64,000 nt of DNA, taken from Methylocella tundrae. Its GTDB lineage: Bacteria > Pseudomonadota > Alphaproteobacteria > Rhizobiales > Beijerinckiaceae. The translations under genes were made by a program, and so were the position numbers. This document shows, one piece after another, positions 52,245 to 63,717 of this stretch; the first letter of the stretch is position 1, and each line of letters starts with the position of its first letter. The DNA lies in contig NZ_CP139087.1 of NCBI RefSeq assembly GCF_038024855.1, forward strand, positions 62,001 through 126,000. The letters are read 5' to 3'. Below the pieces are notes generated by a model. That model was given only the letters and a program-made list of their open reading frames with translations, did no database searches and was not told the DNA's origin.

Positions 52245-53144
52245 ATGGCGAGCAGCCGCGTGAGCGCGCATGAAAGATTCTTCCGTGAAAGAGATTACGC
52301 CCCAAATCCGGTGGCGAGTGATCTGACGCGCTTGATAGAAAGAGGCTCGCACCGCGTTTCCGACGTCGCGCATTTCGACGTATCCCACGCCGGCGAGACC
52401 TATCGGGTCAAACTCAAGCGCTCCGCCGCCGCTCGCCAATTTATATTGAGGTTTCGCGCTGCGACGCAGGATGTCGTCTTAACGATCCCGTCGCGTGCAA
52501 ATCTCGTCGACGCAAAAGGCTTTGCCGCAAGGCAGGCGCCCTGGATTGGCTCGAGGCTGCGCGGGTTAACGGAGAAGCTACAACTCGAGCCCGGCGCATT
52601 ACTGCCGCTGCGGGGCGTTCCGCACAGGATCGAACATCGACCTGCGAAGCGGGGCGTTGTCTGGGTCCAAACCGTGGAGGACTCCTTTGGGTCGAGCGCC
52701 GAGCCTCTGATTTGCGTAAACTCCGAGGCCTGCTTCGTCTCGCGGCGAATCCACGATTTTCTGGTGCGCGAGGCGAGACGCGATCTTGAGGCCGCCGTCG
52801 CGCGCCACGCGGCTCATCTTGGCGTCCGCGTCCGCAAAATCACCCTGCGCGACACCACCAGCCGGTGGGGGTCATGCACGTCGTCGGGGGAACTGAATTT
52901 CTCCTGGCGCCTCATCATGGCGCCGACTTTCGTGCTTGATTACCTCGCGGCGCATGAGGTCGCCCACCTCTTGCACATGAATCATTCCCCCGCGTTCTGG
53001 AAGGCTGTGGCAAGCCTCTCCAAAGACGTGGCTGCCGCCGAATCCTGGCTGAGGATGCATGGGATGGGCTTGCATCTGATCGGTCCCAGGACGAACGAGC
53101 CGGCCGGCGTGGTTCCTTCCCCGAAAGCCGCGACTTCGCTGTAA
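52245..53144 (+). CDS. YgjP-type (M48-like) metallopeptidase
   Basis: 299 residues. The C-terminal part carries the zinc motif HEVAH (H236, E237, H240) followed by MNHSPAFW, and before it TLRDTTSRWGSCTSSGELNF, all typical of the YgjP/DUF45 family. The N-terminal half (about 30-130) is a beta-rich region typical of the same family. No signal peptide; acts in the cytoplasm. Substrate unknown. It lies 38 bases after the HU gene, so the two may be co-transcribed. Confidence 0.88.
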   Translation: MASSRVSAHERFFRERDYAPNPVASDLTRLIERGSHRVSDVAHFDVSHAGETYRVKLKRSAAARQFILRFRAATQDVVLTIPSRANLVDAKGFAARQAPWIGSRLRGLTEKLQLEPGALLPLRGVPHRIEHRPAKRGVVWVQTVEDSFGSSAEPLICVNSEACFVSRRIHDFLVREARRDLEAAVARHAAHLGVRVRKITLRDTTSRWGSCTSSGELNFSWRLIMAPTFVLDYLAAHEVAHLLHMNHSPAFWKAVASLSKDVAAAESWLRMHGMGLHLIGPRTNEPAGVVPSPKAATSL

Positions 53145-53235
53145 TAGCTGAGAGCGGCGCATATGCTTGTGAACGATGCCGGCAGTTTCGACCAGGAACC
53201 AGTCGACGGCTGGTCGACGCGCCGCCGCCTGCGTC

Positions 53236-56200
53236 CTAGTGAAAATCCCGCGCCTTCACCTTTATCGTGCCGCGGCGGCGGTCCTCGACGTAAATGTCGC
53301 GGCTCTTTGCTCCGGGTTGCGGTCGCTCGCGCGGATCGACGCCAGGGCCGCCGCGATGGAATTCGTCGCCGCGCCCGTGCGGCGGCGGAAAGACCGAATC
53401 GCGGTCGCCGATGGTCGCAAGCGACGCCGATAAATCGGTCAAAGAGTTGGCGACGAGATGCACAACCTCCCCTTCCCGTTGAACGCGGCCGGCGACGGCC
53501 AGCATGCCGGCGGAGAGGATGATGCGGCGTTGCTGTTCGAAGAGCTTTGGCCAGATGACGAGATTGGCGATGCCGGTCTCGTCTTCGATGGTGATGAACA
53601 TGACGCCTTTGGCGGAGCCTGGCATCTGCCGGACGAGGACAAGCCCGGCGGTTTGAACGAAGCGCCCGTCGCGCGCCTGCATCGCCTCGGAACACGTCCC
53701 TATGCGCTTCCGATGCAGGTCTTCGCGCAGGAATGAGACGGGGTGAGCGCGCAGCGTCAGGCCGACATGGCCATAGTCCTCGACGACTTCGCCGCCAGCC
53801 GTCATCGGACGTAGCGCCACCGCCGGCTCGGTGAGTTCCGCCACGGGGTTGGCTTCGCGCGCCGACGCGGCGGCGAAGAGAGGCAGCGGCTCGTCGCGCA
53901 ACGCCTTGATCGCCCAGAGCGCCTCGCGCCGGGCGAGTTTCAGCGACGGCTGGAAGGCGTCGGCCTCGGCGATCTGCACGAGGGACGCGGCGGGAACGCC
54001 GGCGCGCCGCCACAGATCGTCGACTGACGCGAAGGGGCGGTCGGCTCGGACGCCGATGATCGCAGCGGCGTTGGCGTTGGAAAGGCCCCTTGCCATGCGC
54101 AGGCCGAGCCGAACGGCGAAACGATCCTCGCCCGCCGGCTCCAGCGTGCAGTCCCAGCGCGAGGCGTTGACGCAGATCGGACGAACCTCGACGCCATGGT
54201 CGCGGGCGTCGCGCACGATCTGCGCTGGCGCGTAAAAGCCCATCGGCTGCGCGTTGAGGAGCGCCGCGCAGAACACATCCGGATGATGACATTTGAGCCA
54301 GGACGAAGCGTAGGCGATGAGCGCGAAGGAGGCCGCGTGGCTTTCGGGAAAGCCGTAACTGCCGAAGCCTTCCAATTGCCTGAAGGTCTTTTCCGCGAAG
54401 GCCTGCTCATAACCCCTGGCGACCATGCCGCCGACCAGCTTGTCGCGGAAATGCGAAACGCCGCCGGTGAATTTGAATGTCGCCATCGACCGCCGCAGCT
54501 GGTCAGCCTCGGTGGCGGTGAAGCCGGCGCATTCGATCGCAACCCGCATCGCCTGCTCCTGAAACAACGGCACGCCGAGCGTCTTGCCGAGCACTTTTTC
54601 CAGCTCGGGCGTGGGGTAGACAACAGCTTCCCGGCCCTCGCGGCGGCGCAGATAGGGATGCACCATGTCGCCCTGGATGGGGCCGGGGCGAACGATCGCC
54701 ACCTCTATGACCAGATCATAGAAGGTGCGCGGCTTGATGCGCGGCAGCATGGCCATCTGCGCCCTGCTCTCGATCTGGAAGACCCCGATTGTGTCGGCCT
54801 TGCGGATCATCGCATAGGTACCCGGATCCTCGGCCGGGATCGAGGCGAGGTCGAGCGCGACGCCTTTGTGCTCGGCGAGGAGGTCGAGGCCGCGCTTCAT
54901 GCAGGACAGCATGCCGAGCGCCAGGCAATCGACCTTCATGAACTTAAGCGCATCGATGTCGTCTTTGTCCCATTCGATCACCTGCCTGTCCTTCATGGCC
55001 GCCGGCTCGATGGGGACGAGTTCGTCGAGCCGGTCGTGGGTGAGGACGAAGCCGCCCGGATGTTGCGAGAGATGCCGCGGGGCGCCGATCAGCTCGCGGG
55101 CGAGGTCGAGAGCCAGGCGCAGGCGCCGGTCCTCAAGATTGAGGTTCATCTCCTCGACGTGTTTTGCCTCGACGACTTCCTTCGACCAGCCCCAAACCTC
55201 TGACGACAGCATCTTGATGAGGTCTTCGGGCAGGCCGAGCGCCTTGCCGACGTCGCGAAGCGCGCCCTTGGCGCGATAGCGAATGACGGTCGAGCAGAGT
55301 GCTGCGTGATCGCGGCCATAGGTCTGAAACACCCATTGCATGACGATCTCGCGCCGCTCGTGCTCGAAATCGACATCGATGTCCGGCGGCTCGCGGCGCT
55401 CCTCCGAGACGAAACGCTCGAACAGAAGGTCATTGCGCTCAGGGTCGATCGAAGTAATGCCGAGCACGTAGCAGACGGCGCTGTTGGCGGCGGAGCCGCG
55501 TCCCTGGCAGAGAATGTCCTGGCTACGGGCGAAGCGGACGATCGAATTCACCGTCAGGAAATAGGGCGCATAGCGCAGCTTCTCGATCAGGCGCAGCTCA
55601 TGCTCCAGGATGGCGACGACCTTGTCCGGCACGCCTTCGGGATAGCGATCACTCGCGCCTTCCCAAACCAGTCGCTCCAGCGCCTGTTGTGGCGTCAGGC
55701 CGGGGATCGCGGCTTCTTGCGGATATTGATAGGCGAGTTCGGCCAGCGAGAAGCGGCAGCGCTCAGCGATTTCGAGCGTGCGCGCCAGGGCTTGCGGATA
55801 GCGGCTGAAGAGCCGGGCCATTTCCTGTGGCGGTTTCAAATATCGATCGGCATGACGCTCGCGCCGGAACCCCGCGTCATCGATGGCGCAGTTGTGCCGG
55901 ATGCAGGTGACCACATCCTGCAGCATGCGCCGGCCCGGGACATGGAAGAGCACGTCATTGGCAGCGACTGTCGCAACCCCTGCCCGCGCCGCCATCTCCG
56001 ACAGATGATGGAGCCGCAGCGCATCGTTCGGCCGCCGGCGCAGCGTAAGCGCCATGTAGCATCGGTCGCCAAAAGCTAGCGCGAGCCGGCGCAGCTGTCG
56101 CGCGCAGGCGTCATCGGCCTCGCCGGGAACGAGGATGACGATCAGGCCCTCGCCATAGGCGACGAGATCGGACCAGTCGAGCCGGCATCGCGCCTTGCCG

Positions 56201-56505
56201 CCGCGCCTCTTGCCGAGCGATAGCAACCGGCACAGCCGGCCATAGGCGGGTCGATCGGTCGGATAGACGAGGAGGGACATGCCGTCCATCAGATCGAGGC
56301 GGCAGCCGACGACCAGGCGGACCCCGGTCGCCTTCGCCGCCTCATGGGCGTGAACGACGCCGGCCAGGCTGTCGCGGTCGACGATCGCGAGCGCCTCGAT
56401 GCCGAGCTTCGCCGCTTCCGCGAATAATTCGTCGCAGGAGCTCGCGCCACGCAGAAAACTGAAATGCGACGTGCATTGCAGCTCGACATAGCGGGGCGCG
56501 CTCAT
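53236..56505 (-). CDS. dnaE2: Error-prone DNA polymerase DnaE2 (ImuC)
   Basis: 1089 residues from ATG 56505, which overlaps the imuB stop (ATGA). An N-terminal PHP domain ([18 protein letters not shown]), a C-family polymerase core with [16 protein letters not shown] (catalytic Asp), and an OB domain near the end are visible. It is the translesion polymerase of the ImuA-ImuB-DnaE2 mutasome. The last 21 residues match the remnant at 42046. SOS control is expected via the LexA box at 58751. Confidence 0.95.
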   Translation of the reverse strand: MSAPRYVELQCTSHFSFLRGASSCDELFAEAAKLGIEALAIVDRDSLAGVVHAHEAAKATGVRLVVGCRLDLMDGMSLLVYPTDRPAYGRLCRLLSLGKRRGGKARCRLDWSDLVAYGEGLIVILVPGEADDACARQLRRLALAFGDRCYMALTLRRRPNDALRLHHLSEMAARAGVATVAANDVLFHVPGRRMLQDVVTCIRHNCAIDDAGFRRERHADRYLKPPQEMARLFSRYPQALARTLEIAERCRFSLAELAYQYPQEAAIPGLTPQQALERLVWEGASDRYPEGVPDKVVAILEHELRLIEKLRYAPYFLTVNSIVRFARSQDILCQGRGSAANSAVCYVLGITSIDPERNDLLFERFVSEERREPPDIDVDFEHERREIVMQWVFQTYGRDHAALCSTVIRYRAKGALRDVGKALGLPEDLIKMLSSEVWGWSKEVVEAKHVEEMNLNLEDRRLRLALDLARELIGAPRHLSQHPGGFVLTHDRLDELVPIEPAAMKDRQVIEWDKDDIDALKFMKVDCLALGMLSCMKRGLDLLAEHKGVALDLASIPAEDPGTYAMIRKADTIGVFQIESRAQMAMLPRIKPRTFYDLVIEVAIVRPGPIQGDMVHPYLRRREGREAVVYPTPELEKVLGKTLGVPLFQEQAMRVAIECAGFTATEADQLRRSMATFKFTGGVSHFRDKLVGGMVARGYEQAFAEKTFRQLEGFGSYGFPESHAASFALIAYASSWLKCHHPDVFCAALLNAQPMGFYAPAQIVRDARDHGVEVRPICVNASRWDCTLEPAGEDRFAVRLGLRMARGLSNANAAAIIGVRADRPFASVDDLWRRAGVPAASLVQIAEADAFQPSLKLARREALWAIKALRDEPLPLFAAASAREANPVAELTEPAVALRPMTAGGEVVEDYGHVGLTLRAHPVSFLREDLHRKRIGTCSEAMQARDGRFVQTAGLVLVRQMPGSAKGVMFITIEDETGIANLVIWPKLFEQQRRIILSAGMLAVAGRVQREGEVVHLVANSLTDLSASLATIGDRDSVFPPPHGRGDEFHRGGPGVDPRERPQPGAKSRDIYVEDRRRGTIKVKARDFH

Positions 56506-58025
56506 CCGAACACCCCATGCAGGAACCAGCGCTGCGAACCGGTCGAGGCGTCCTCGCCGTCGCCGGCGCGATAGATCCAGTAGCGCTCGCCCGCCTCGTC
56601 CTCGACCCGAAAATAATCGCGCACCGCCGCCAGCTCGGCGTCGCGTTTCCACCATTCGCCGAAGACGCGCTCAGGACCGTCGGCGCGTTTGACGCGGCGG
56701 CGGACGCCGCGCCAGGTGAAGCTGACCGGCGGATGATCGGGAAGCAGCGCGATGGCGTCGATCGGCTCCGGCGCCGGCAGCAGGCGCGAAGGCCGCGGCC
56801 AATGGCTTGGCCACGCCTCGCCCGCGTCGGGGGCCAAGGGCGCGATCCGCTGGATCGAGCGTTCCGGGACATCGCTGGCGACCGGGGCAAACCGATAGAG
56901 GCGGCCTTCACCGACGCGATTGGCGAGCGTGTCGATCAGGCCCGAGACATCGGCCTCCGGTTCCTCCGTCAGTGACGAGATCAGCTGTTTGGCGTCCAGG
57001 GGATCTGCGACGGAGGCAGCGAGGCTCATGAGCTCGATGCCGAAACCGGGATCGACAGTCTCGATCTTGTCCCAGAGCATGCGGGTCACGCGCTTTACGT
57101 CGCGAACGGGCAGCGCCGTTCCGATGCGGACGACTTTGACGCGCGCGTCGACGCGATGAAAGACCAGATCGAGGCGCCGCGCTCCGAGCCCTTTCGCCTC
57201 CAGCGCCTCGCAAAGCTCGCCGACGAGCTTGCCGACATAGCGGCGAAGCGTTTCCGCCGCTGCGATCGGCTCGGCAAAGGCGCGATGAACCTCAATAAGG
57301 TCCGGCGGCCGCGCTGGATCGACCGGTTCGCTAAGCCGTCCCAGGGCCTGATCAAGGCGGCGGCCGAGTTCGGGACCAAAGCGCAGGGCGAGCGGCGCTC
57401 GGGGTTTTGCCGCCAATTCCCCAATTGCCTCAAAACCGAGGACGCGAAGGCCGTCCACGATATCCTTCGGCAGGCGGAGGGCGGCAATCGGCAGATCCAG
57501 GATCGCCCTGGCGCTCTCGCCCGGCGCGACGACGAGGACTGGGCGCGCGGAAAAACGCGCCAGCGCATGAGCGGCGCCCCAGCTGTCGGCGAGCGCGGCG
57601 CGGGCGGCGACGCCAGAAGCTTCGATCCGCTCGACCATGCCCTTCACCATGGCGTCTTCGCCGCCAAAGAGATGCGCCGCGCCGAAAACGTCGATGACGA
57701 TGCCGTCCGGCGGGTCGGCGGCGACGATCGGCGCATAGTGTTTGAGCGCCCAAAGCGCGAAGCGCCCGAGCGCTTTGGCGTCGGCGGCGGGATCGGCGTC
57801 CTTGACGATGAGGTCTCGCGCCAGCGCCTGCGCCTTGGTCGCGGACATACCGATATATAGGCCCGCGGCTCCAGCGGCTCTGTCCGCCGCCAGAACCACG
57901 CGCCGTCGCCCTTCCCTGCCGATGAGCACGAGCGGCGTCTCAGCCGGCGGCGCGGCGGCGCCCAATAGTCTTCTGATCCGGCCCGTGGGCCAAGTCGGCA
58001 GGAAGAGCGAGATGACCCTTGGCAT
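56502..58025 (-). CDS. imuB: ImuB, inactive Y-family polymerase-like mutasome hub
   Basis: 507 residues from ATG 58025, with GGAGG 6 bases upstream. It has a Y-family polymerase layout but the first catalytic Asp pair is absent ([16 protein letters not shown]), as in ImuB. ImuB links DnaE2 to the beta clamp. C-terminal residues beyond about 360 are family-typical and variable. It overlaps imuA by 86 bases and dnaE2 by 4, so the three genes form one operon. Confidence 0.92.
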   Translation of the reverse strand: MPRVISLFLPTWPTGRIRRLLGAAAPPAETPLVLIGREGRRRVVLAADRAAGAAGLYIGMSATKAQALARDLIVKDADPAADAKALGRFALWALKHYAPIVAADPPDGIVIDVFGAAHLFGGEDAMVKGMVERIEASGVAARAALADSWGAAHALARFSARPVLVVAPGESARAILDLPIAALRLPKDIVDGLRVLGFEAIGELAAKPRAPLALRFGPELGRRLDQALGRLSEPVDPARPPDLIEVHRAFAEPIAAAETLRRYVGKLVGELCEALEAKGLGARRLDLVFHRVDARVKVVRIGTALPVRDVKRVTRMLWDKIETVDPGFGIELMSLAASVADPLDAKQLISSLTEEPEADVSGLIDTLANRVGEGRLYRFAPVASDVPERSIQRIAPLAPDAGEAWPSHWPRPSRLLPAPEPIDAIALLPDHPPVSFTWRGVRRRVKRADGPERVFGEWWKRDAELAAVRDYFRVEDEAGERYWIYRAGDGEDASTGSQRWFLHGVFG

Positions 58026-58701
58026 CGCAGGCCTCCACTTCAAAATCGGCGCTCTCGCCGGCCCGACACCGGATCAATTCGAGCCGCCACCTTGCGCGTC
58101 CGACGCCCTGGACCGGCAAAGCGGTTGAAGGAAGCCCGCTCACGCGCCAGCGCGTGACGGAGGCGGTCGGCTGCCCGAAATCGGCGGCCTCAGCGTGTCG
58201 CCGCCAGCGCCGGATGGCGATGCCGATGGCGCCGGAGGCCTCGGCCGCAAGCTCCAGCCGGCGCGAGGCGGTCATCGAGAGGCGCGCGACCTCGGCGACG
58301 ACGCCGCCAAGGCCGCCGTGACGCAGGCCCTCCTCGAAGCAGGCGAGAACCGACTTCTCGTCGCCGGCCTCGACGTAGATCACGCGACCCGGCGCCAGCC
58401 CCGCTTGCGCGAGCGCCGGGGCGAACAAATCCTGGCGCGTGACGCACCACAGGATTTTTCCGCGTATCCGGGCCACGATCCCGGCTGAGAACAGCGCCGC
58501 CGCGGCGCCGTCGATCGCGCCATTGCCGCCGCCCGCGACCTCATGCAACGCGCCGAGCGCCAGCCCGCCGCCCGGCAGACGCCCGTCGATCTCCTTGATC
58601 CCGAACGGCAGCACCGCGCGCCGGCGCGCCGGTCCGCCTTCGAGGCGCTGAATGCGCTCGCGAAGCTCGGCGACGACAGGATTGGCGGCGGTTTCATTCA
58701 C
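57940..58701 (-). CDS. imuA: ImuA, RecA-like mutasome protein
   Basis: 253 residues from GTG 58701, the probable start (GGAGG lies 11 bases upstream); a TTG at 58731 is the alternative. The protein resembles RecA-like ImuA: VLPFGIKEIDGRLPGGGLAL, ALHEVAG and LWCVTRQDLFAPALAQAGL. ImuA assists the ImuB-DnaE2 complex at DNA lesions. First gene of the leftward SOS operon, 50 bases from the LexA box. Confidence 0.9.
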   Translation of the reverse strand: MNETAANPVVAELRERIQRLEGGPARRRAVLPFGIKEIDGRLPGGGLALGALHEVAGGGNGAIDGAAAALFSAGIVARIRGKILWCVTRQDLFAPALAQAGLAPGRVIYVEAGDEKSVLACFEEGLRHGGLGGVVAEVARLSMTASRRLELAAEASGAIGIAIRRWRRHAEAADFGQPTASVTRWRVSGLPSTALPVQGVGRARWRLELIRCRAGESADFEVEACDAKGHLALPADLAHGPDQKTIGRRRAAG

Positions 58702-58750
58702 AGGACAAAAGGCCTCCGGCAGTCTTCCCAACGGGTTTTCGCGGTGATAT

Positions 58751-58765
58751 GTTCCCTAAATGTTC
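58751..58765. promoter_or_regulatory. LexA operator (SOS box), alphaproteobacterial type
   Basis: GTTC, seven bases, GTTC: the direct-repeat LexA motif of alphaproteobacteria. It is 50 bp upstream of imuA and 127 bp upstream of the UvrD-like gene, so one operator may serve both divergent operons. Binding is inferred from the motif. Confidence 0.8.
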
Positions 58766-58891
58766 TTAACGAGCCATGCGAGTCAATCGGCCGCATCAAT
58801 CTTCATTGCCGCGGACCCGGAAGATCGAATGGCGAAAATCAAGGATCGCCGCCTGATCACTTCAGGATAACAGCAAGATAGCGGGGCATTG

Positions 58892-60958
58892 GTGAGCGCG
58901 GCGCATCTGGAGAAATTGAACGGGGAACAGCGCCGCGCCGTCGAGCATGGGGTTGGACGCGCCGATGGCGCCATCGGCGGTCCGCTGCTGATCATCGCGG
59001 GGGCGGGTTCCGGCAAGACGAACACGCTGGCGCACCGCGTCGCCCATCTGATCGTCAACGGCGCCGATCCGCGGCGTATTCTACTGATGACTTTTTCGCG
59101 CCGGGCGGCGGCCGAAATGAGCCGGCGCGTCGAGCGCATCTGCGGCGCGGCGCTGGGCGGCGGGGCCGGCGCCGTCACGGACGCGCTCGCCTGGGCGGGG
59201 ACGTTTCATGGGATCGGCGCAAGGCTGCTGCGCGACTACGCCGACGAGATCGGTCTCGATCCGGGTTTCACCATCCACGATCGGGAAGACAGCGCCGATC
59301 TTTTGAACCTCGTCCGCCATGAACTCGGCTTCTCGAAGATGGAGAGCCGGTTTCCGACCAAGGGGACCTGTCTCGCGATCTACTCCCGCGCCGTCAACGC
59401 GGAATTGCCGCTCGACGACGTGCTGCGCGATTTCTATCCGTGGTGCGCCGGATGGAGCGCGCAATTGCGCGAGCTGTTCGCGGCCTATGTCGAGGCCAAG
59501 CAGGGGCAGAACGTTCTCGATTACGACGATCTTCTGCTCTACTGGGCGCAGACCGTCAGCGATCCGCTGCTCGCCGGCGATATTGGCGGTCGGTTCGATC
59601 ATGTGTTGGTCGATGAATATCAGGACACCAACCGCCTGCAGTCCTCGATCCTGAAGGCGCTGAAGCCCGGCGGCGAGGGTCTCACGGTCGTTGGCGACGA
59701 CGCACAATCAATCTATTCCTTCCGCGCGGCGTCCGTGCGCAACATTCTCGATTTTCCCGCCGCGTTCAGCCCGCCGGCCGAGATCATCACGCTCGATCGG
59801 AATTATCGCTTGACCCAGCCGATCCTCGCCGCCGCCAATGGCGTCATCGATCTCGCCTCTGAACGTTTCACCAAGAACCTCTGGACCGAGCGTCAATCGG
59901 GCGATCGCCCCCGCCTCGTCAGCGTCCGCGACGAGGCCGACCAAGCGCGCTACGTCGTCGAAAAAATTCTGGAGAACCGCGAGGGCGGCGCGGCGCTGAA
60001 GCAGCAGGCGGTCCTGTTCCGCGCCTCGCATCACAGCGGCCCGCTTGAGGTCGAACTGACCCGCCGCAACATCCCTTTCGTCAAATTCGGCGGCCTCAAA
60101 TTCCTCGACAGCGCCCATGTCAAGGACATGCTGGCGATGCTGCGCTTCGCGCAAAACCCGCGCGATAGCGTCGCCGGCTTTCGCCTCATGCAGTGGCTGC
60201 CAGGCGTCGGGCCAACCTCGGCCCAGCGCGCGCTCGACCTGATGGCCGATCAGCCGGATCCATTTTCCGCGCTTTCCAGCATGCCGGCGCCGCCGCGCGC
60301 CGGCGCCGACTGGATGAGTTTCGTCGAGACCTTGCTGCGGCTTGGCGCCGGCGAGGACGGTTGGCCGGCGGAGATCGCGCAGGCCCGCCGCTGGTACGAG
60401 CCCCATCTCGACCGCATCCACGAGGACGCTTCGATGCGGCAGGCCGATCTTTTGCAGCTCGAACAGATCGCGGCCGGCTATCCCTCGCGCGAGAGCTTCC
60501 TGACCGAGCTGACGCTCGATCCGCCGGACGCGACAAGCGATCGGGCCGGCGCGCCGCATCTCGACGAGGACTATCTGATCCTCTCAACCATCCATTCCGC
60601 CAAGGGGCAGGAATGGAAGTCCGTGTTTCTCCTCAACGTCGTCGACGGCTGCATTCCGTCCGATCTCGGGGCTGGAACCACGGCCGAAATCGAGGAGGAG
60701 CGGCGCCTTCTCTACGTCGCCATGACGCGGGCGAAAGACGATCTTCATCTCGTCTTGCCGCAGCGCTTCTTCACCCATGGCCAGAATGCGCAGGGCGACC
60801 GACATGTCTACGCCGCGCGCACGCGCTTCATTCCCGCTGGGCTTTTGCGGCTTTTCGAGATTGTCGCCTGGCCGCTTGCGCCCGCGGCTAATGGAAAGCT
60901 CGGAGCGCGGCAGGTTCGCGTCGATGTCGGCGCCCGCATGCGCGGCATGTGGCGATAG
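58892..60958 (+). CDS. UvrD/PcrA-family superfamily 1 DNA helicase
   Basis: 688 residues from GTG 58892 (TTG 58889 possible). Motifs run in order: Walker A AGAGSGKT (about 36-43), Ia [47 protein letters not shown] and [13 protein letters not shown] with [13 protein letters not shown]. This is the UvrD/PcrA/Rep core; it is likely a 3'-5' helicase for repair. It is first in a rightward operon with SRAP and polymerase IV genes. It lacks a long C-terminal tail. Confidence 0.92.
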   Translation: MSAAHLEKLNGEQRRAVEHGVGRADGAIGGPLLIIAGAGSGKTNTLAHRVAHLIVNGADPRRILLMTFSRRAAAEMSRRVERICGAALGGGAGAVTDALAWAGTFHGIGARLLRDYADEIGLDPGFTIHDREDSADLLNLVRHELGFSKMESRFPTKGTCLAIYSRAVNAELPLDDVLRDFYPWCAGWSAQLRELFAAYVEAKQGQNVLDYDDLLLYWAQTVSDPLLAGDIGGRFDHVLVDEYQDTNRLQSSILKALKPGGEGLTVVGDDAQSIYSFRAASVRNILDFPAAFSPPAEIITLDRNYRLTQPILAAANGVIDLASERFTKNLWTERQSGDRPRLVSVRDEADQARYVVEKILENREGGAALKQQAVLFRASHHSGPLEVELTRRNIPFVKFGGLKFLDSAHVKDMLAMLRFAQNPRDSVAGFRLMQWLPGVGPTSAQRALDLMADQPDPFSALSSMPAPPRAGADWMSFVETLLRLGAGEDGWPAEIAQARRWYEPHLDRIHEDASMRQADLLQLEQIAAGYPSRESFLTELTLDPPDATSDRAGAPHLDEDYLILSTIHSAKGQEWKSVFLLNVVDGCIPSDLGAGTTAEIEEERRLLYVAMTRAKDDLHLVLPQRFFTHGQNAQGDRHVYAARTRFIPAGLLRLFEIVAWPLAPAANGKLGARQVRVDVGARMRGMWR

Positions 60959-60969
60959 GAAGCTCGGCG

Positions 60970-61635
60970 ATGTGTAATTTATACTCCATGACTCGTGGGC
61001 AGCAGGCGATCCGCGAGCTCGCCCGCGTCATGAGCGACAGAACGGGCAATTTGCCGCCCTTTCCGGGAATCTTTCCGGACTATGCGGCTCCGATCGTGCG
61101 CAATCAGCCGGACGGCCGCGAACTCGTCATGGCGCGCTGGGGCATGCCCTCGCCTGTCTTTGCGTTGAAAGGCAAGAAAAGCGATCCGGGCGTCACAAAT
61201 GTCCGCAATGTGAAGTCGCCGCACTGGCGTCGATGGCTCGCAGTCGAGCACCGCGCCCTCATTCCTTTCACGAGCTTCGCCGAGAACGAGGCGCTGCCGG
61301 ATGGTAGTCGGCCGCCGGTGTGGTTCGCCTTCGACGAGAGCAGACCTCTCGCTTTCTTCGCCGGAATTTGGACCAATTGGACGTCGGTCAGGAAAGTGAA
61401 GGAAGGCGAGACGAACAACGACATCTTCGCATTTCTGACGACCGAGCCGAACGCGGTGGTGGCCCCGATCCATCCGAAAGCCATGCCCGTCATTCTGACG
61501 ACGAGGCAAGAGATCGACGTCTGGATGGACGCGCCTGCGACGGAGGCGCTCAAGCTGCAGCGGCCGCTTCCCGACGATGCTCTGATGATCGTGGCGAGGG
61601 GGCAAAACAAGGACGAGGGAGGCCTCGCGGCCTGA
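60970..61635 (+). CDS. SRAP/HMCES-type abasic-site-shielding protein
   Basis: 221 residues. MCNLYS places Cys at position 2, the residue that crosslinks to abasic DNA after Met removal. Other family marks are [17 protein letters not shown], a Glu in FTSFAENEA and a His in [10 protein letters not shown]. It shields abasic sites in single-stranded DNA, consistent with a gene in an SOS operon. It starts 11 bases after the helicase stop. Confidence 0.92.
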   Translation: MCNLYSMTRGQQAIRELARVMSDRTGNLPPFPGIFPDYAAPIVRNQPDGRELVMARWGMPSPVFALKGKKSDPGVTNVRNVKSPHWRRWLAVEHRALIPFTSFAENEALPDGSRPPVWFAFDESRPLAFFAGIWTNWTSVRKVKEGETNNDIFAFLTTEPNAVVAPIHPKAMPVILTTRQEIDVWMDAPATEALKLQRPLPDDALMIVARGQNKDEGGLAA

Positions 61636-61640
61636 TCAAC

Positions 61641-62789
61641 ATGCTCGCGTGCGACGCTGATCGAAAGTGGGGGACGACCCTGCCCTATCGTCAGGACCGG
61701 CCTTTGCCGATCGCGCCTGCGCTGCGACGCAAAATCATCCATATCGACATGGACGCGTTTTTCGCATCGGTAGAGCAGCGCGACGATCCCTGGCTGCGCG
61801 GGAAGCCGGTCGCGGTCGGCGGATCACGCGAGCGCGGCGTCGTCGCGGCCGCGAGCTACGAGGCTCGCAAATTCGGCGTTCATTCAGCGATGCCGTCTGT
61901 CATCGCGAAGCGGAAGTGTCCGGACCTGATTTTCGTGAAGCCCCGGTTTGAGGTCTACAAAGAAATCTCGCAGCAGATGCGCGCGATCTTTGCGGAATAC
62001 ACGCCGATCATCGAGCCGCTTTCGCTCGACGAAGCCTATCTGGATGTGACCGAGAATCTGAAGGGCATCTCCTCCGCGACCGAAATCGCGGAACAGATCC
62101 GGGCGAGGATCCGCAGCGAAACGAACCTCACCGCCTCCGCCGGCGTGTCGTACAACAAATTCCTGGCGAAACTCGCATCGGATCATCGCAAGCCCGACGG
62201 GCTGTTTGTGATCACGCCAAAGATGGGGCCGACCTTTGTCGAGATATTGCCGGTGCGAAAGTTCCATGGCGTCGGACCCGCCACGGCGGCGAAGATGATG
62301 AGCCTCGGAATCGAGACGGGGCTCGACCTCAAGGCTCATTCGCTGGCCTTTTTCCAGGAGCACTTCGGCAAGTCAGGGCCGTACTATTACTGGATCGCGC
62401 GCGGGATCGACGAAAGGCCGGTTCGTGCCGATCGGATCAGGAAGTCGGTCGGCGCCGAGAACACCTTTGCCGCCGACCTCTTCACTTTCGATGCGGCGCG
62501 CGCCGCGCTGCAGCCGATCCTGGACAAGGTCTGGCGCTGGTGCGAGAACGCCGGAACGCATGGGCGGACCGTGACGCTGAAAGTCAAATATGCCGATTTC
62601 CAGCAGATCACGCGAAGCCGGACGGCCGCGTCGCCCTTCGCGACCCGCGCTGAGCTGGAACGGCAAAGCTTTGAGCTTCTCGCGCATCTTTTTCCGGTGG
62701 CAAAAGGCGTCCGGCTTCTCGGCGTGTCACTGTCCTCGCTGGACGAGGAGCGGACGAACGAGAAGCCTCAGTTGAGCCTGGGCCTCTAA
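61641..62789 (+). CDS. dinB: DNA polymerase IV (DinB)
   Basis: 382 residues from ATG 61641, 5 bases after the SRAP stop. Catalytic acids are visible in IIHIDMDAFFASVEQR and SLDEAYLDV. The C-terminus ends QLSLGL, a beta-clamp-binding motif. Y-family translesion polymerase. Its presence beside imuABC gives the element two mutagenic routes. The start codon has only a weak ribosome site. Confidence 0.94.
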   Translation: MLACDADRKWGTTLPYRQDRPLPIAPALRRKIIHIDMDAFFASVEQRDDPWLRGKPVAVGGSRERGVVAAASYEARKFGVHSAMPSVIAKRKCPDLIFVKPRFEVYKEISQQMRAIFAEYTPIIEPLSLDEAYLDVTENLKGISSATEIAEQIRARIRSETNLTASAGVSYNKFLAKLASDHRKPDGLFVITPKMGPTFVEILPVRKFHGVGPATAAKMMSLGIETGLDLKAHSLAFFQEHFGKSGPYYYWIARGIDERPVRADRIRKSVGAENTFAADLFTFDAARAALQPILDKVWRWCENAGTHGRTVTLKVKYADFQQITRSRTAASPFATRAELERQSFELLAHLFPVAKGVRLLGVSLSSLDEERTNEKPQLSLGL

Positions 62790-63126
62790 ATACGTCGGGC
62801 GGCGCCCAAGGCATCGGCGGCGGAGAATGCACGCGCCTCGCCGCGACGCAGGGGCGGCAAGGTCCGCGGCGTTTAAGATTTTCTTCGGTCTCCGCATTTT
62901 GCCTCGACAAACGTTCCCTTTTCAATATGTGAACGCGAGAATTCCTTTGCCGATCGTTCGTCCGGGCAAGATGCAGTCATAATTGCCAAACCCTGCGGAG
63001 CCGCCATTTGATGGGGCACCCCTTTATGAAACACGGCCCATTCGGCCATCTTTGTGAATTCCATATTTCGGTTAGATGGGTTTATTGCTACCCAGTGTTA
63101 TTGCATCACTCCCGGCGGGGGCGATC
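62790..63126. other. Intergenic stretch
   Basis: About 340 bases. A leftward 63-residue frame (62873-63064) begins with two ATG and shows some protein-like composition, but has no clear ribosome site or known family; it could be a small gene. Nothing else was seen. Confidence 0.35.
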
Positions 63127-63717
63127 TCAGCCCAGGTGCAGCCATGCAATCCCGGCATCAAGTCCGGAGCGAACGGCTTCACCTGATGCTATGCCAAAAA
63201 AGGCGCCCCAAGGGCTGGGCGCGACTATGATCACGAATAATCCAATCACAGCCCCGACGAGCGAGGGGAAGGCAATATATTGGCCGATCGCCACCGATAA
63301 AAAAATACTCGAGCACGTGATGATCATTGTCGCAAAAAGCGCCTCGTAGCCCGCCTTGAATCCTGAACCCTTGACGATTTCGCTTGCTCCCGCGAGCACC
63401 GCGGCGGTCGAGGCGGCGCCGACGGCGTTAGGAGGGAACTCGCCCGCCTTTGCGAACGTAGGGCCAAAAGCGATCCCGACTGATGTCGCTAAAATGAAAG
63501 GCGCTATGTCCGCGCGCGAGAAGTCTTTGTAGAGCCGTGTCGGCCCATAAAGGATACTTCCGATTCCTGCGGCCGCTCCCCCCACGATCGCTCCGATTAT
63601 CGCAAGATTTGTTTCGTTTGCGTAGAAGGCGACGCAAGCGCATGTAACGGCCGTCAAGAGGGCCACCCCGGTGCGTTTCGGGAGGGAAACGTTAGCAGCT
63701 GCCGGTACTTCCGCCAT
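63127..63717 (-). CDS. Hypothetical polytopic membrane protein
   Basis: 196 residues with about five hydrophobic segments (near 17-32, 36-58, 70-88, 100-135, 140-170) and Gly-rich turns (GAIVGGAAAGIGSILYGPT). No family recognised. It reads leftward, away from the polymerase IV gene. A role in the envelope is all that can be said. Confidence 0.6.
   Translation of the reverse strand: MAEVPAAANVSLPKRTGVALLTAVTCACVAFYANETNLAIIGAIVGGAAAGIGSILYGPTRLYKDFSRADIAPFILATSVGIAFGPTFAKAGEFPPNAVGAASTAAVLAGASEIVKGSGFKAGYEALFATMIITCSSIFLSVAIGQYIAFPSLVGAVIGLFVIIVAPSPWGAFFGIASGEAVRSGLDAGIAWLHLG

Noticed and set aside
54196..55203. Rightward open frame opposite dnaE2
   Set aside because: No domain, no ribosome site; the leftward DnaE2 frame has family motifs throughout.
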